Assembly (NCBI GenBank): GCA_029931535.1 | Contig: JAQPZY010001621.1 | Coordinates: 434,001 to 498,000 of the forward strand | Source of the DNA: Margaritifera margaritifera | Taxonomy: Eukaryota; Mollusca; Bivalvia; Unionida; Margaritiferidae | DNA: 64,000 nt | Reading direction: 5' to 3' | Shown here: piece by piece, positions 1 through 9,929 of the stretch | How the letters are laid out: each line of letters starts with the position of its first letter | Numbering within the stretch: position 1 is the stretch's first letter | Notes under the pieces: model-generated | Told to the model about the DNA's origin: nothing | Database searches by the model: none | What the model saw: the letters and a program-made list of their open reading frames with translations, nothing else | Position numbers and translations under genes: made by a program

Positions 1-525
1 TGTCTTATGATTGCATCTTTCTTTATATGAATAAAGATGCTGAACATTTCTATTTGTGAATGGTCATTTCAAATGTGTCAGTTGTCAATCACTGCACTTT
101 GATCTTAGTTATTTTTGAAAGATGTCAGCTCATTTTAAAGCTGAAAAGTGTTAATCTTATTATTTTTGATACATGAACAATAAAGTCATTAAGTCTTCTT
201 TGTGTTTGTCTTCAATACATTCTGTGTACAATCATTGCTCAGACAATAGCAGACATATGTTTGCTCATTTAACTGCATACACAGCCAAGCACCAAACAAT
301 GCGGTGGTTGATAAAAGATTCTCACCTCAATTTATAAATCAATTAATTTAAGTTATTGACAATCATCAAAGTCAATCTCAAAGCTAAAGGTTGTTCAAAC
401 CATGCGGCAATGATTTATAAAACATAAAAAAAAACGAAAGCCGCCAATGCGCACACGTGGCTTGTCGGTATTGTTAGACAATCGCCACGCAATCAGTTGA
501 CCAGTGAATAATATTGTACATTCCC

Positions 526-533
526 TATAAAAA
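526..533 (+). promoter_or_regulatory. TATA-like box of Tigger-like copy 1
   Basis: TATAAAAA lies 85 bp upstream of the ATG at 618. The same octamer is kept at 62280-62287 in copy 3 and is damaged in copy 2. Its spacing would suit the promoter of the truncated transposase transcript. This is inference from sequence only. Confidence 0.45.
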
Positions 534-617
534 TGACCCCATTGTTGATTAACAATTATTCTTGCTGTAGTCGTTCAAACAAATAGGTGCCAGAGTTTTA
601 ATTAGTAGTTATTTACC

Positions 618-716
618 ATGAATAACAGTACACAGAAACGTAAAGCTTTTACTGTTAAAAAGAAGCTTGAAGCCATGGACAGGATTAAGTCCGGTGTTTC
701 CACAAGTCAGATTTAA
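618..716 (+). pseudogene. Truncated transposase N-terminus (copy 1)
   Basis: A 32-codon frame (ATG 618, TAA 714-716) encodes a basic peptide containing KRKAFTV, then KLEAMDRIKSG. This resembles the start of CENP-B/psq-type helix-turn-helix DNA-binding domains in pogo/Tigger transposases. The frame stops inside the domain, before a recognition helix could form, and no DDE region follows. The same stop codon is present in the other two copies, so truncation predates their spread. It is probably non-functional, although a short basic peptide could still be made. Confidence 0.6.
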
Positions 717-1527
717 TTCCCAAGTGATATTTCCCAAGTGATCTGCCAGTGCACGTGGTCCGATAAGCCTTTGGCTTATAAAAGCACTCACTTTGTTTTC
801 AAGTTGTTTTCCCACGTGACAACCCTTTGATCAAGCCGCGAGTTTTACTTGTTCAGTGCCAAGTAACAGAGGGTGGTTATTTGAACTCCCTGTGATCTTG
901 CCGCACAATTGACATGTGTCCAGTTGCATCCTTTAATTGATTTCTGACTTTATAATCAAAGTGTTACTTGCAGAGCCCAAGCTCAGTCTCTGCGTAAGCA
1001 CCCGCATACAACAGTAAAGCTGAGGAATCAGAGTTGGACGTGATTTACGATGACTAGACGACGACGATTTACAATGACTAGACGACGATGTAGGATTTCA
1101 GAACTTTATCTGACAATGATATTATACTTCTGTGTGCATATTTTCGATGAAATTACTATGAACTCACTCCTACGCATGCGATGGGGTTGGTGAGTACACG
1201 TGTTGATCCTTTAACTATTCATGCTATACATTAGACATGTATATATAAATGTACCAATGCATGGTTCTCTGAATAAAGTTAAATATTTTTTATGTGCAAT
1301 CTCTGTTTTCATTGCATGTGTATTTCTCATTTAATATGCATTGATTTAAGATGGTTACGGTGCCAATGAAGCACATTGTTTTCAGACCACAATTTCCCCC
1401 CCCCCCCCCCTCATTTTCTTCAGCTAAATGACTTGGTTTTGTCTTGTTCGGTTATAGTACGGTTCAGGTATAGCACGATCTCGTTTTGTGGACCCCAACC
1501 ATCGTGCTATAACGGGGTCCTACTGTA

Positions 1528-2634
1528 TTATCAAATCACTGTGCTCCCACAAATTTTATAAGAGTTTTTGCCCTTTTTGACGTGAATGTAGTGCATCACA
1601 AAATCTTGTGAACACAGCTAGTCTCAGTTTTCAGTGGATCACCAATCTAACTTGGTACATTTTATGGTCATCATCTGAAGACGCGCATATGGACAAATCA
1701 CAATATTCCTGCTATTATTGTTGAGTTATTACCCTTTTGTCTTGCAGTCCAACCAACTTGATACCAACTGCAAACTGCATAGACCCAGATCTACTGTTGC
1801 ATAATGCACCGGCAGATCTGGGTCTATGCAGTTTGTAAGGACTAATCAGTAGAACAAACAACATAGACCCTGATCTGCTGGTGCATTATGCGCCGGCAGA
1901 TCTGGGTCTATGTTATTTGCATTTGGACCCGGTTTTGCCCTTTTTGACTTGCAGTTGAGTTATTACCCTTTTGCCTTGCAGTCGAATGCAGTGTCTGACA
2001 GAATCTTGTGAACGCAACTTAGGTCTCAAACTTTTTGATGGATCATCATGAAACTTAGTCTATATTATAGTCATCGTATTGCCAAATACCCTGCTCCTGC
2101 AAATTTTGTTTGAGTTTTTAACCTTATTGCTATAAAATACTGTTCAAGCAGTTTTCGGTGGATTGCTTTGAAAATGTTTACATCTTATGGTCATCATTAG
2201 AAAATGTGTATTTTCACCAATCATTGTACTCACACAAGTTTTGGAAGAGTTATTGCACTTTGTTTTACTTAAGCTTCAGATATATCCAGTATTGACAAAA
2301 TCTTGTAAATTCAACTAGTCTTGCAGTTTTTGTTAGATTTCAGTGATACTTGGTATGTTTTTAATTGAGATCATTGTAAAGTCTCATCTCCATTATTTGA
2401 GATGTGGAGTGAAATCAAAAATGGGGGTAAATTTATGAAAGCAAATTTCTCCCCATGACTCTAGTTTAAAATTGTTTGAACAAGTTGAAGTTTACATTAT
2501 CTTGAAATAATCTGTTTATAAGTATGTCAGAGTGATCTATGTGTGCATATGAATTTCATTACAGATTGGTAAATAAATTTTTTCTGCACTTGAAGTTTTT
2601 TTTTCCAGAAAGCAAAATTTGATGTCTTAAAATC
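1528..2634. repeat. Old degenerate ~150-bp tandem repeat with an inserted hairpin element
   Basis: The phrase 'cttgtgaac/cttgtaaat ... cagttttNNgtggat ... aacttggta' recurs near 1605, 2005, 2150 and 2305 with heavy divergence. This suggests a decayed array of about 150-bp units. A hairpin element (1761-1931) has landed in it. I see no exon here. The stretch is upstream intronic sequence of the DNAI3 gene. Confidence 0.5.
1761..1931. mobile_element. Double-hairpin miniature element, copy A (outer ends missing)
   Basis: Two consecutive imperfect palindromes are present. One runs from GCATAGACCCAGATCTAC to its complement around 1778-1831. The other runs from ACATAGACCCTGATCTGC to its complement around 1860-1914. 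The spacer 'gtaaggactaatcagtagaacaaac' is shared with copy B. The outer TIR found in copies B-E (TACCATATATA...) is absent, so this copy is either truncated or was moved by another route. Confidence 0.7.
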
Positions 2635-2725
2635 CATGTCCATGTCCATGTCCATGTCTGTGCCTATGTGTATGTCTGTGCCTATGTGTATGTCTGTGCC
2701 TATGTGTATGTCTGTTTCTATGAAA
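2635..2725. repeat. Short minisatellite in intron
   Basis: A CATGTC hexamer runs several times, followed by about three copies of an 18-bp unit (TGTGCCTATGTGTATGTC). It ends 85 bp before the first DNAI3 exon in the window. Any open frame across it is a by-product of the repeat. Confidence 0.75.
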
Positions 2726-2809
2726 ATTGCTTCAGTTGTGCTGTATCATTACAGTTTTGTTATAGTGTGCAAAATTAACATTTTTTTAATTATTCAAATT
2801 GTTTTTCAG

Positions 2810-2946
2810 TGTCTAAAGCTGCTGATAGTAACCAAACCGACAAGGAGGCCAGCATTCAGGGAGGCCACTTCATCGGCAAACCGGGCTCGGGCAAAGACAA
2901 GAGGACTCTACAGAGTGTTAAGACTCATTTCTTTGTTGGGACTGAG
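2810..2946 (+). CDS. DNAI3: DNAI3 exon a (first in window)
   Basis: The acceptor is a pyrimidine-rich tract ending TTTTTCAG at 2809; the donor is GAG|GTACAC. Two bases complete a codon from the missing upstream exon. Forty-five codons follow in the frame containing SKAADSNQTDKEAS and ending KTHFFVGTE. The last residues are a WD40 strand conserved in WDR63. The low-complexity, charged front part (many S, K, D, G) is probably a loop between propeller blades. The exon ends in phase 0, matching the next exon's first codon GAT. This exon was preferred over the longer frame from 2636, which merely reads through the upstream minisatellite. Confidence 0.85.
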
Positions 2947-3342
2947 GTACACACTGCTCAGACCCAGCTTAACGAATCGAGATGTCACAGAATTATTTTC
3001 TCGATTTGCAGATGGTTCAACACACTCTGTATAGCCTTATTTTAGTCTTGCACACGTAGCCGCACTGTAGCAGTCTTATAGCACTTCGTCCTTAGTATAG
3101 AAATAGTTTTATCTCAGCTTGGAAAACTACCAGAGTCTCAAGGGTCTATAATTTGTTTAAAGTTTTGCATTGACAATGTTCTGTTTTCATTTTAGTTTTA
3201 TATTTCAGAATGAAATCCAGTACTAAAATAGTACCTTTGAAATCCATATGGAATGATAAACATTATACAGACTATATTTTCTAAAAAAAACTAATTTAAC
3301 CTTTTGTCACTATTCTTGTTATAGTTCCTGCTGCTTATAAAT

Positions 3343-3440
3343 GTTGAATACATTGGTTGTTTAATAGTTGAATACATTGGTTGTTTAATAGTTGAATACA
3401 TTGGTTGTTTAATAGTTGAATACATTGGTTGTTTAATATT
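3343..3440. repeat. 24-bp tandem repeat, four copies
   Basis: TTGAATACATTGGTTGTTTA plus ATAG is repeated four times with almost no divergence, so the expansion looks recent. Confidence 0.85.
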
Positions 3441-3455
3441 TAACTAGTCTGAATT

Positions 3456-3788
3456 TTACTGGTCAAACATATCTATACATTCAAGATTTTCAAAATGCAA
3501 CAAAACAATTGTTGGAAAAAAATTGACATTCTTTTGTCTGACCTGATTAAGAAAATATGACAACATCTGGTCATCCAATGTATGGTCGGGTTTCTGGACA
3601 AAATATCTGAGTTCAGTACCAGTAGTTTTCCAAGCTTCATATACTCCTGCAATGCTCACAGCTGTGACATATATCCATTGCTGCAAGCTTAATTCTTTAA
3701 GGATGTTTTCATGCATGCTAAGCACTACATCATATCTATTCCAATTTTGTCTCCATGCTATTATTGAAGGATATTTTCCACACATCAT
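3456..3788 (-). pseudogene. Coding-like frame of unknown family, 110 codons
   Basis: I do not recognise this protein. The frame starts MMCGKYPSIIAWRQNWNRYD and contains WIYVTAVSIAGVYEAWKTTG, then PDHTLDDQMLSYFLNQV, ending ENLECIDMFDQ. It is varied in composition and not made of tandem repeats. Its aromatic and charged residues look like a folded domain rather than chance translation of AT-rich DNA. An in-frame stop lies just upstream of the first Met, so the frame may be a remnant of a longer coding region. It lies antisense inside a DNAI3 intron. It could be an old transposon or retrocopy fragment, an exon of an unknown gene, or chance. Confidence 0.35.
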
Positions 3789-5838
3789 TGAGCATGTTCA
3801 TTTGTTTGTGTATCATCTGACTTTGTTATTATCTGCAATTCTGAATGACCCTTATCTTCTTGCATTTGTATATACATGCATGAGCACAGTGCACATTTGC
3901 ATGTTTCAAGTATCTGCACACTTTATTTTGTAAAATTGACAGAAAAATATCCATATCACTAACGAATATTATTGCTATAATTGCTATATTGATTTTTGCA
4001 TGTATATCACAAGAAAAGGATTTGTTTGCAAAGCTTAGCATTTTGGAGATTTGTTAGCCAAGAAGTGGAAGAACAGTCATTGTTTGAAATTCCATTTTAG
4101 TGTGATTTTGGGAAAAAGGGGAGGTCACCAATCTTGAATGGCAGTTACACTTGTCATGTAAAGATTTTATTTCATTTGCTACAGGTTTTTTTTTTTTTTT
4201 TTTTTTGCCATCTCAGAATTTTCACCACTGAATTTACATGTCTGTTGCATTTACAAAATTCTCATGCTACATTTGTTTTCAGTTGCAGTTTCACCTCATA
4301 ATTAATCACCAATCTATATCACAACAAAGCCACAGCAGTCCATCATTATCAGATAATGATATACATACGCTGATATTCTAGATTCCTCAGATTACACTTT
4401 CTTTCAAGTTCTAGATGACTGCAGCACATCACAAGTTCCCTGATATTGTGTTTAAAGGGTATTAGTTTCTCCTACAAAGCTTGCTTAAAACTGTGGAATA
4501 ATTTTGTCCTTGTCATTCTTTGAACATTTGACACATCTGGATTTAAAATTTTTATAAATATAGATCACACTTGGCATTATGTTGCCCAACACAATGATTT
4601 ATGCCCTACTGAAATTTTTTGGGAGGGATGTGGCTTATTTATTTATGCATAACAATATGGAGGGGAGTAAACAATTATATGGCAATCTTGGACAGTTTTC
4701 CTACTGTCTGATCAAAATTAATTAGTGTTTAATTTTGTAAGAAAAGATCATTTTTGTAGTTATAGGTATATTATTGTTATGATGTAGTCATCATCAACAT
4801 TGAAATTGTTGCTGTTGTTGTCAGCTTCCTTATCATCACTGTCATTGTTATCATGGCCATTTTAATATTTTTTTCATCATCATCATCATTGTTCCCATCT
4901 ACTTTCTCCCCCTCTTTCTCAGTATTTTACAGAAGTTTTTTAATTTTAACAATAATTTGAATGAAATTTCTCTCTCATATTATGTAATGCTTGTGGGCAA
5001 AGATTTTTTTTTTCTTTTTTTGTTTGTTTTGGCACTTAAATGTTGTGGTGGCTTAATATTGGTATTTTGGGTACTAATGTTCTCATTTAAATGAAGTAAC
5101 TCACTTGTTCCTAAAATGACTGTTTAGAACATTTTTGGACTGTGGGCAATTTATTGATTTTCCTTATGTAATATAATTTTTGTTTTCTACCAAAACATTA
5201 ACAGAGATTAGTTGTCTATTGGTCTCTCACTTCTCATTTCTTCTTTTCTCTGGGCGTGCATGTTTGAACACTCCTTACAGGTGCTGTATTATTTCCAATG
5301 AATATTTGCACAGCAGCTAATATCAGAATTATATAACCTTATTTTACTAATTTTCAGTTATTTTATACACTTTACAATGCTTTCATATTTACATTTTCAA
5401 GTTATAGAGAGTTAATTTTTTAATTTTGCCATCCAATTTTGAGTAAATTATTTCCCTTGAACGATTTTAAAATCAAGAAATTGCATTTGTGTAAATATGT
5501 AAGCATTAAAGCTTCATTTGTTTAGATTCTTTACAATTGATAACTTTCATTTGTTCTAGCATGCTACAGTGTAGATATGAATCACCCACAAACACAAATG
5601 GTTAGAATGTATAATGCTTTGATAGTTTTCTACTTTAAATATTTGACACATGTGCATAGATGGTCTAACCCAAACTTGATTAAAGCTAAATATCCACATA
5701 ATGAATTTTTGGTTTTTATGTTGACATTCTACATTGATAAATGGTATGAAAATTGAAGAATATTCATGCAGTTTTACTCCAAAAAAGAGATGATTTGAAG
5801 ATTTTTTTTTCTTTTCGCAAAACAATATTAAAATTAAA

Positions 5839-6008
5839 CTTTTGACTACGAAATGACTGACTTGATTCAACACTTTTGACTACAAAATGACTGACTTGAT
5901 TCAACACTTTTGACTACAAAATGACCGACTTGATTCAACACTTTTGACTACAAAATGACCGACTTGATTCAACACTTTTGACTACAAAATGATTGACTTG
6001 ATGCAAAA
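5839..6008. repeat. 34-bp tandem repeat, five copies
   Basis: The unit CTTTTGACTACAAAATGACT plus GACTTGATTCAACA recurs exactly every 34 bp from 5839, 5873, 5907, 5941 and 5975. Substitutions are few. Confidence 0.9.
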
Positions 6009-6510
6009 CTTTTTAGTATTGTTTGTTACAAACATGTTTTTGCATTCATATTTGTCAGAAATTATCCAAAATTTGTTTAAAATCTGATTTTTATTTGCAG
6101 TGCTTTCTTGACATTTGTTAAGATATTTTTCCAAATAAAAATTCAATGTTCTTTTTCCATGCATGCTAAGCCTAGCAGTACTATAAAGTTCAGATTTCCT
6201 TTTATTTTGAAATGATTGAAATAAAAAGAAAATCCCATTCTTTAAAAAGCACAATAAAAAAACCACCATTATCAATTACTTTTTAGGTAATGATGATTTT
6301 AACCTTAACCATTATATGAAGAATATAATGATAAATACATATACTTCTGTGGTACAACTAAAAAACTGGTAAGACATGAAAAAAAAGGGATATAATTTTA
6401 GAGAATATAAAATATGACAATTTTAGAGTATATGAGTTAAGACAAACAGGCTAGTAAGAATTGTGTTATATGTCAATTATTTGTGATACTGGATTGAGAC
6501 TTGTTGATAG

Positions 6511-6574
6511 GATGGAGAGATAGTGTATGTGGACTGGATGCCGCAGAAAGACCAGGACACCGGAAAAATACAGA
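6511..6574 (+). CDS. DNAI3: DNAI3 exon b
   Basis: A short 64-bp exon encodes DGEIVYVDWMPQKDQDTGK and then IQ, plus the first base of the next codon. The donor is CAGA|GTAAGT. The acceptor is TTGTTGATAG with a weak pyrimidine tract, so it was chosen mainly by reading-frame continuity with the exon before (phase 0) and by family sequence. It forms a WD40 strand-turn that ends at the conserved D-W pair. Confidence 0.85.
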
Positions 6575-7077
6575 GTAAGTAATCTGTCAGTTTTAATTAT
6601 GTTGAGTTTACCCAGGAAACAATATGCAATGTACTTCCAAACGTTCAGTCTCATTTATCTAACTTCTGTTGATTCAACTAATGTTTTTATACAATGAGAT
6701 CTGACTCGAGCCCCTTAGACAATGAAGATGCATAGGGACAGTGTAACTTTGACCCTTTGTTGTAGAGTATACTGATCTTTGACAGCTTCATTTACCTTTC
6801 TATAAGTCTCATAATGGGACCAATTTTAAATTCTGCATGATGAAAATGTTACATCTATAAGTTCACATACAAGGGTATGTAACTCTGAACAGTAGCTACA
6901 GATATATGGATTAATTTGTCATTACATTTTGATGAATCAGTATCATTGAACATATTTGTACCTTTTATTTTGCTTTGTATCATTTGATTAATATACATTT
7001 TTGGATGCAATTAGTCGAAGAGTGTTTTTTTAAAATTTGGTTTATGTATCAGACTCTTAGTGTTCATTTGACCTATT

Positions 7078-7275
7078 TTCTTTTGACCCATCTTTAACAA
7101 CCTTCTTGTGACTCGTTTTTTTAACAACCTTCTTATGACTCCTTTTTAACGACCTCCTCATGACTCCTTTTTAACGACCTCCTCATGACTCTTTTTTTTA
7201 ACAACTTTCTTTTGACTTCTTTTGTAACAATCCTCTTATGACTCTTTTTTAACAATTTTGTATGACTCCTTTTAA
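7078..7275. repeat. Degenerate ~30-bp tandem repeat
   Basis: About six or seven diverged copies of a unit reading roughly 'TTTTTAACAACCTCCTCATGACTCC' lie just before exon c. The array is imperfect and older than most arrays in this window. Confidence 0.65.
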
Positions 7276-7322
7276 CAACCTTTATATATTTCCTTTTCAA
7301 TAACTATACTTATTATTTACAG

Positions 7323-7453
7323 CTCCTAAGCCTGATTTTTACCACACCATCCACGATGGTCCTGTCTCCACTATCCAGCGGTCTCCATTTTTCTCGGACA
7401 TCCTCCTTGTTGTAGGAGGCTGGATCTTTACCATATGGAAGGAGGGGGTATCG
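7323..7453 (+). CDS. DNAI3: DNAI3 exon c
   Basis: The acceptor is TATTATTTACAG and the donor TCG|GTAAGT. The first two bases join the last base of exon b to make a Thr codon; 43 codons follow. The peptide includes IHDGPVSTIQRSPFFSDI and VGGWIFTIWKEGVS. The HDGPV and GGW..WKEG strings are signature positions of the WDR63 beta-propeller. Phase 0 at the end fits exon d. Confidence 0.9.
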
Positions 7454-9929
7454 GTAAGTTCAGTAGTCAGCCAATTTAGGTAATTGGTTTGCCAAGGTTG
7501 AGAAATCAAACATCTTTATTCTATTTCTGTTGAAGAAATAAACACAAAAAGAGTTGAAAACATTTCAAATGTGCTCCGATGTCAAAAATATGTTGCAAAT
7601 CTGGTTATACTTGATTTGTAGATTGTTGTCATCTCTGAAGTGCTAAGAAATTTTGCCAAATATGACTGGAGCAGATTTTTTATCCAATCAGCAAATTTGT
7701 TTGCATTTGATATTAGTTATTAGAAGTAATTGACACCTTTTTTTTTACTTTTTCTTTTTAATTTATTGGCATGTTTTGTATCTTCATTATTGGATCACCG
7801 TGTTTGTTTAAATGTAGTATTTAGAAAGTCTTTTCATATTGGAAGGTAATAACATAGGAATTCATCAAGTATTGTTTTCAGTTGACAGCATAGGGAAAGG
7901 GGGATTTTTTAGGTAAATTGTGACTTGTTACATGCATGCTGCTCTATACAAGTCACTTTAATCTTAATAGAACTTTGTACATTACTCAAGGTGTCAATAT
8001 TGAGTGTTAGGAAGTCCATGTATTATCTAAAATTGTGCATGCAATGTGAAGGATTAAAATAACAAGTCCTTGGACTCAATAACCTGAAAGATGGTGATTA
8101 AATCAGAGTAATAAAAAAAATATTAAAGTTTAAAAGTTCTTTAAATAAGAAAATGTTTATAATTATTATGAGCTCAAAGCCTTTTTACCAGTCATATTGT
8201 AATATCAAAATCACTTGTCAGGTCAGGTCTTTGCAAATTTTGTAAAAGTCAGCTTGACCACAACCTCTTTCTCTCTTAATTTTTTTGGACATGCCCACAG
8301 GCAAGTACCTTGCAAACTTGATCTTGCCTGAGCTAAATTTGAGCTTTTCTCCTGGGAATCATGCAATTAAATTTGTAAAGCCCTGGTGTTTGTAGAAATT
8401 TATTTTGTTTTCATTGGGTTCCATTTACAGAAGTGAGGCAATAATTACAATTACTAGATATGTTTAATTAGATTTCTGTTTGAACCAACTATAGCTGGAA
8501 AAAGGGACACCAATGGATCCTGTAAGTAAAGCCATCATGGAAGTTTCTCCAATATGTGATATATTCATTTGTTTAATTTCTATTAATTTCTGCACAGCAA
8601 CAAGGATTCAGACTTTTCATATTATTTGTGACACACCTACAGTCTGAAGTTAATTCTGTTAAATATTGAATGTCATAAAAATACCAAACAAATGAGGACT
8701 TGGCAACCTTTTGTTTGAGAACTATTGCCCAGCTAAACATTCACTTTTGGAACTATGAAGTTTTCTCAAATTTAAAGTTTGGATATCTTTCCAGTTTCAT
8801 GATCAATTGTATGAGATGCAAAAAATGTATCAACATATTACAACTTTTAAAATTTGAAACAATGAGATGATAAAATTGATCACACAGATCCTCTATATAT
8901 CTTGAGCAAAGTTACCTGGCAGTTGTACTTTTCATTATGGTACTGATTAGGACTTAGTTCACCCAAAAAGTAGGTATTAGTAGTGTGTATACTTGATGTG
9001 AATAAGATAATACTCATTTAATGTGCTAGCAGGGTACATGCATAGGAATCATTATTTTGCATGTGGACAAGGCCCTAATAGAAGGTTCCACCAGAGACAG
9101 CAACTGTTGGTTAAATCTCTAAGTCACTTTGGCTGATTTCTTCTCATTCTGAACTTACGGGCATTGGAACAATTGTGTATTTTTAGCATGTCCTTCTAGG
9201 GCAGGGATGGGGAGTTACTAAAATTAGTTAGGTGGCATTCAACTAGTATATTCATACTTTGAAAAAAGATTGACTGCCATGGTCACTGCTGTACTGATAC
9301 TCTTTGATCTTGCAAATAATATGCTGGTTTGACTTGATAGCATAAAATATCACACATTTATATTGGGGAAACTTCATCATCAGAGTTTGACAGATGAATG
9401 GATTTATTAACAAGAGAGGAGCTTTATAACAAACCAGAGTTAATGATAAAATAAAAGTCTATAAAAAGGGTAATTAAAAATGTAGATGGTTTAGTAGTAT
9501 ATTTCAATGATGGACTAAGTATGTATCTTTAAGACTGCTGACATTTTGTATAGTCTATAATTTGTTTGATGTTATAACATTAATCAGTGCTTGTTAAAAT
9601 TGTAATTTTCAGACCATGTACTGGTGGCATTTGCAGCCATAGTCTCATGTTGATAGGGACTTGAAGGATTACTAATCTTATACTCAGTGTCATCACTATG
9701 AACTTAAGTCTCCCTTCATGCTATGTCTATTAAAGCTTTCTATGTCTCTTTTGCAATTGTATAGTGTTTGACACTTACATAATGAAACTAACACAGAAAA
9801 AACACTCCAAAGTAGGAGTACTACTTAATATATTGGTAGCAACTTGAGTGTATGTCATTTTTGGTGGTAGTGACTTACACAAAAATGTGACTATGGCATG
9901 TGTTCATTATCCTCAAAATCTGTAAGGAA
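7454..9929 (+). other. DNAI3 large intron, left part: nothing recognised
   Basis: This is AT-rich intronic sequence with no convincing exon, RNA gene or ordered repeat. The whole intron runs to 22285 (14.8 kb). Confidence 0.6.

Larger units (their letters stand above)
1..1525 (+). mobile_element. Tigger/pogo-like DNA transposon, copy 1 (5' end outside window)
   Basis: This copy is collinear with the complete copy at 61429-63376; base 1 matches about 61757 there, so roughly 330 bp of its left end lies outside the window. Its right end reads GTGCTATAACGGGGTCCTACTG and is followed by TA at 1526-1527, the dinucleotide duplicated by Tc1/mariner/pogo elements. Inside are a TATA-like box, a short open frame starting at 618, and an AATAAA near 1272. 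No DDE catalytic domain is visible, so it is non-autonomous. Seen: the terminus, the TA and the alignment to two other copies. Inferred: membership in the pogo/Tigger group, from the TIR style and the N-terminal helix-turn-helix-like peptide. Confidence 0.85.
2947..6510 (+). other. DNAI3 intron with repeats and one coding-like relic
   Basis: This is a 3.56 kb intron. It holds a 24-bp tandem repeat (3343-3440), an antisense coding-like frame (3456-3788), a T-run near 4189-4206, short (ATC)n near 4876-4890 and a 34-bp tandem repeat (5839-6008). I see nothing else recognisable. Confidence 0.7.

Noticed and set aside
2636..3034. 132-codon frame overlapping the first DNAI3 exon
   Set aside because: It starts in a CATGTC repeat and runs through the exon in the wrong frame; the splice-bounded frame matches WDR63.
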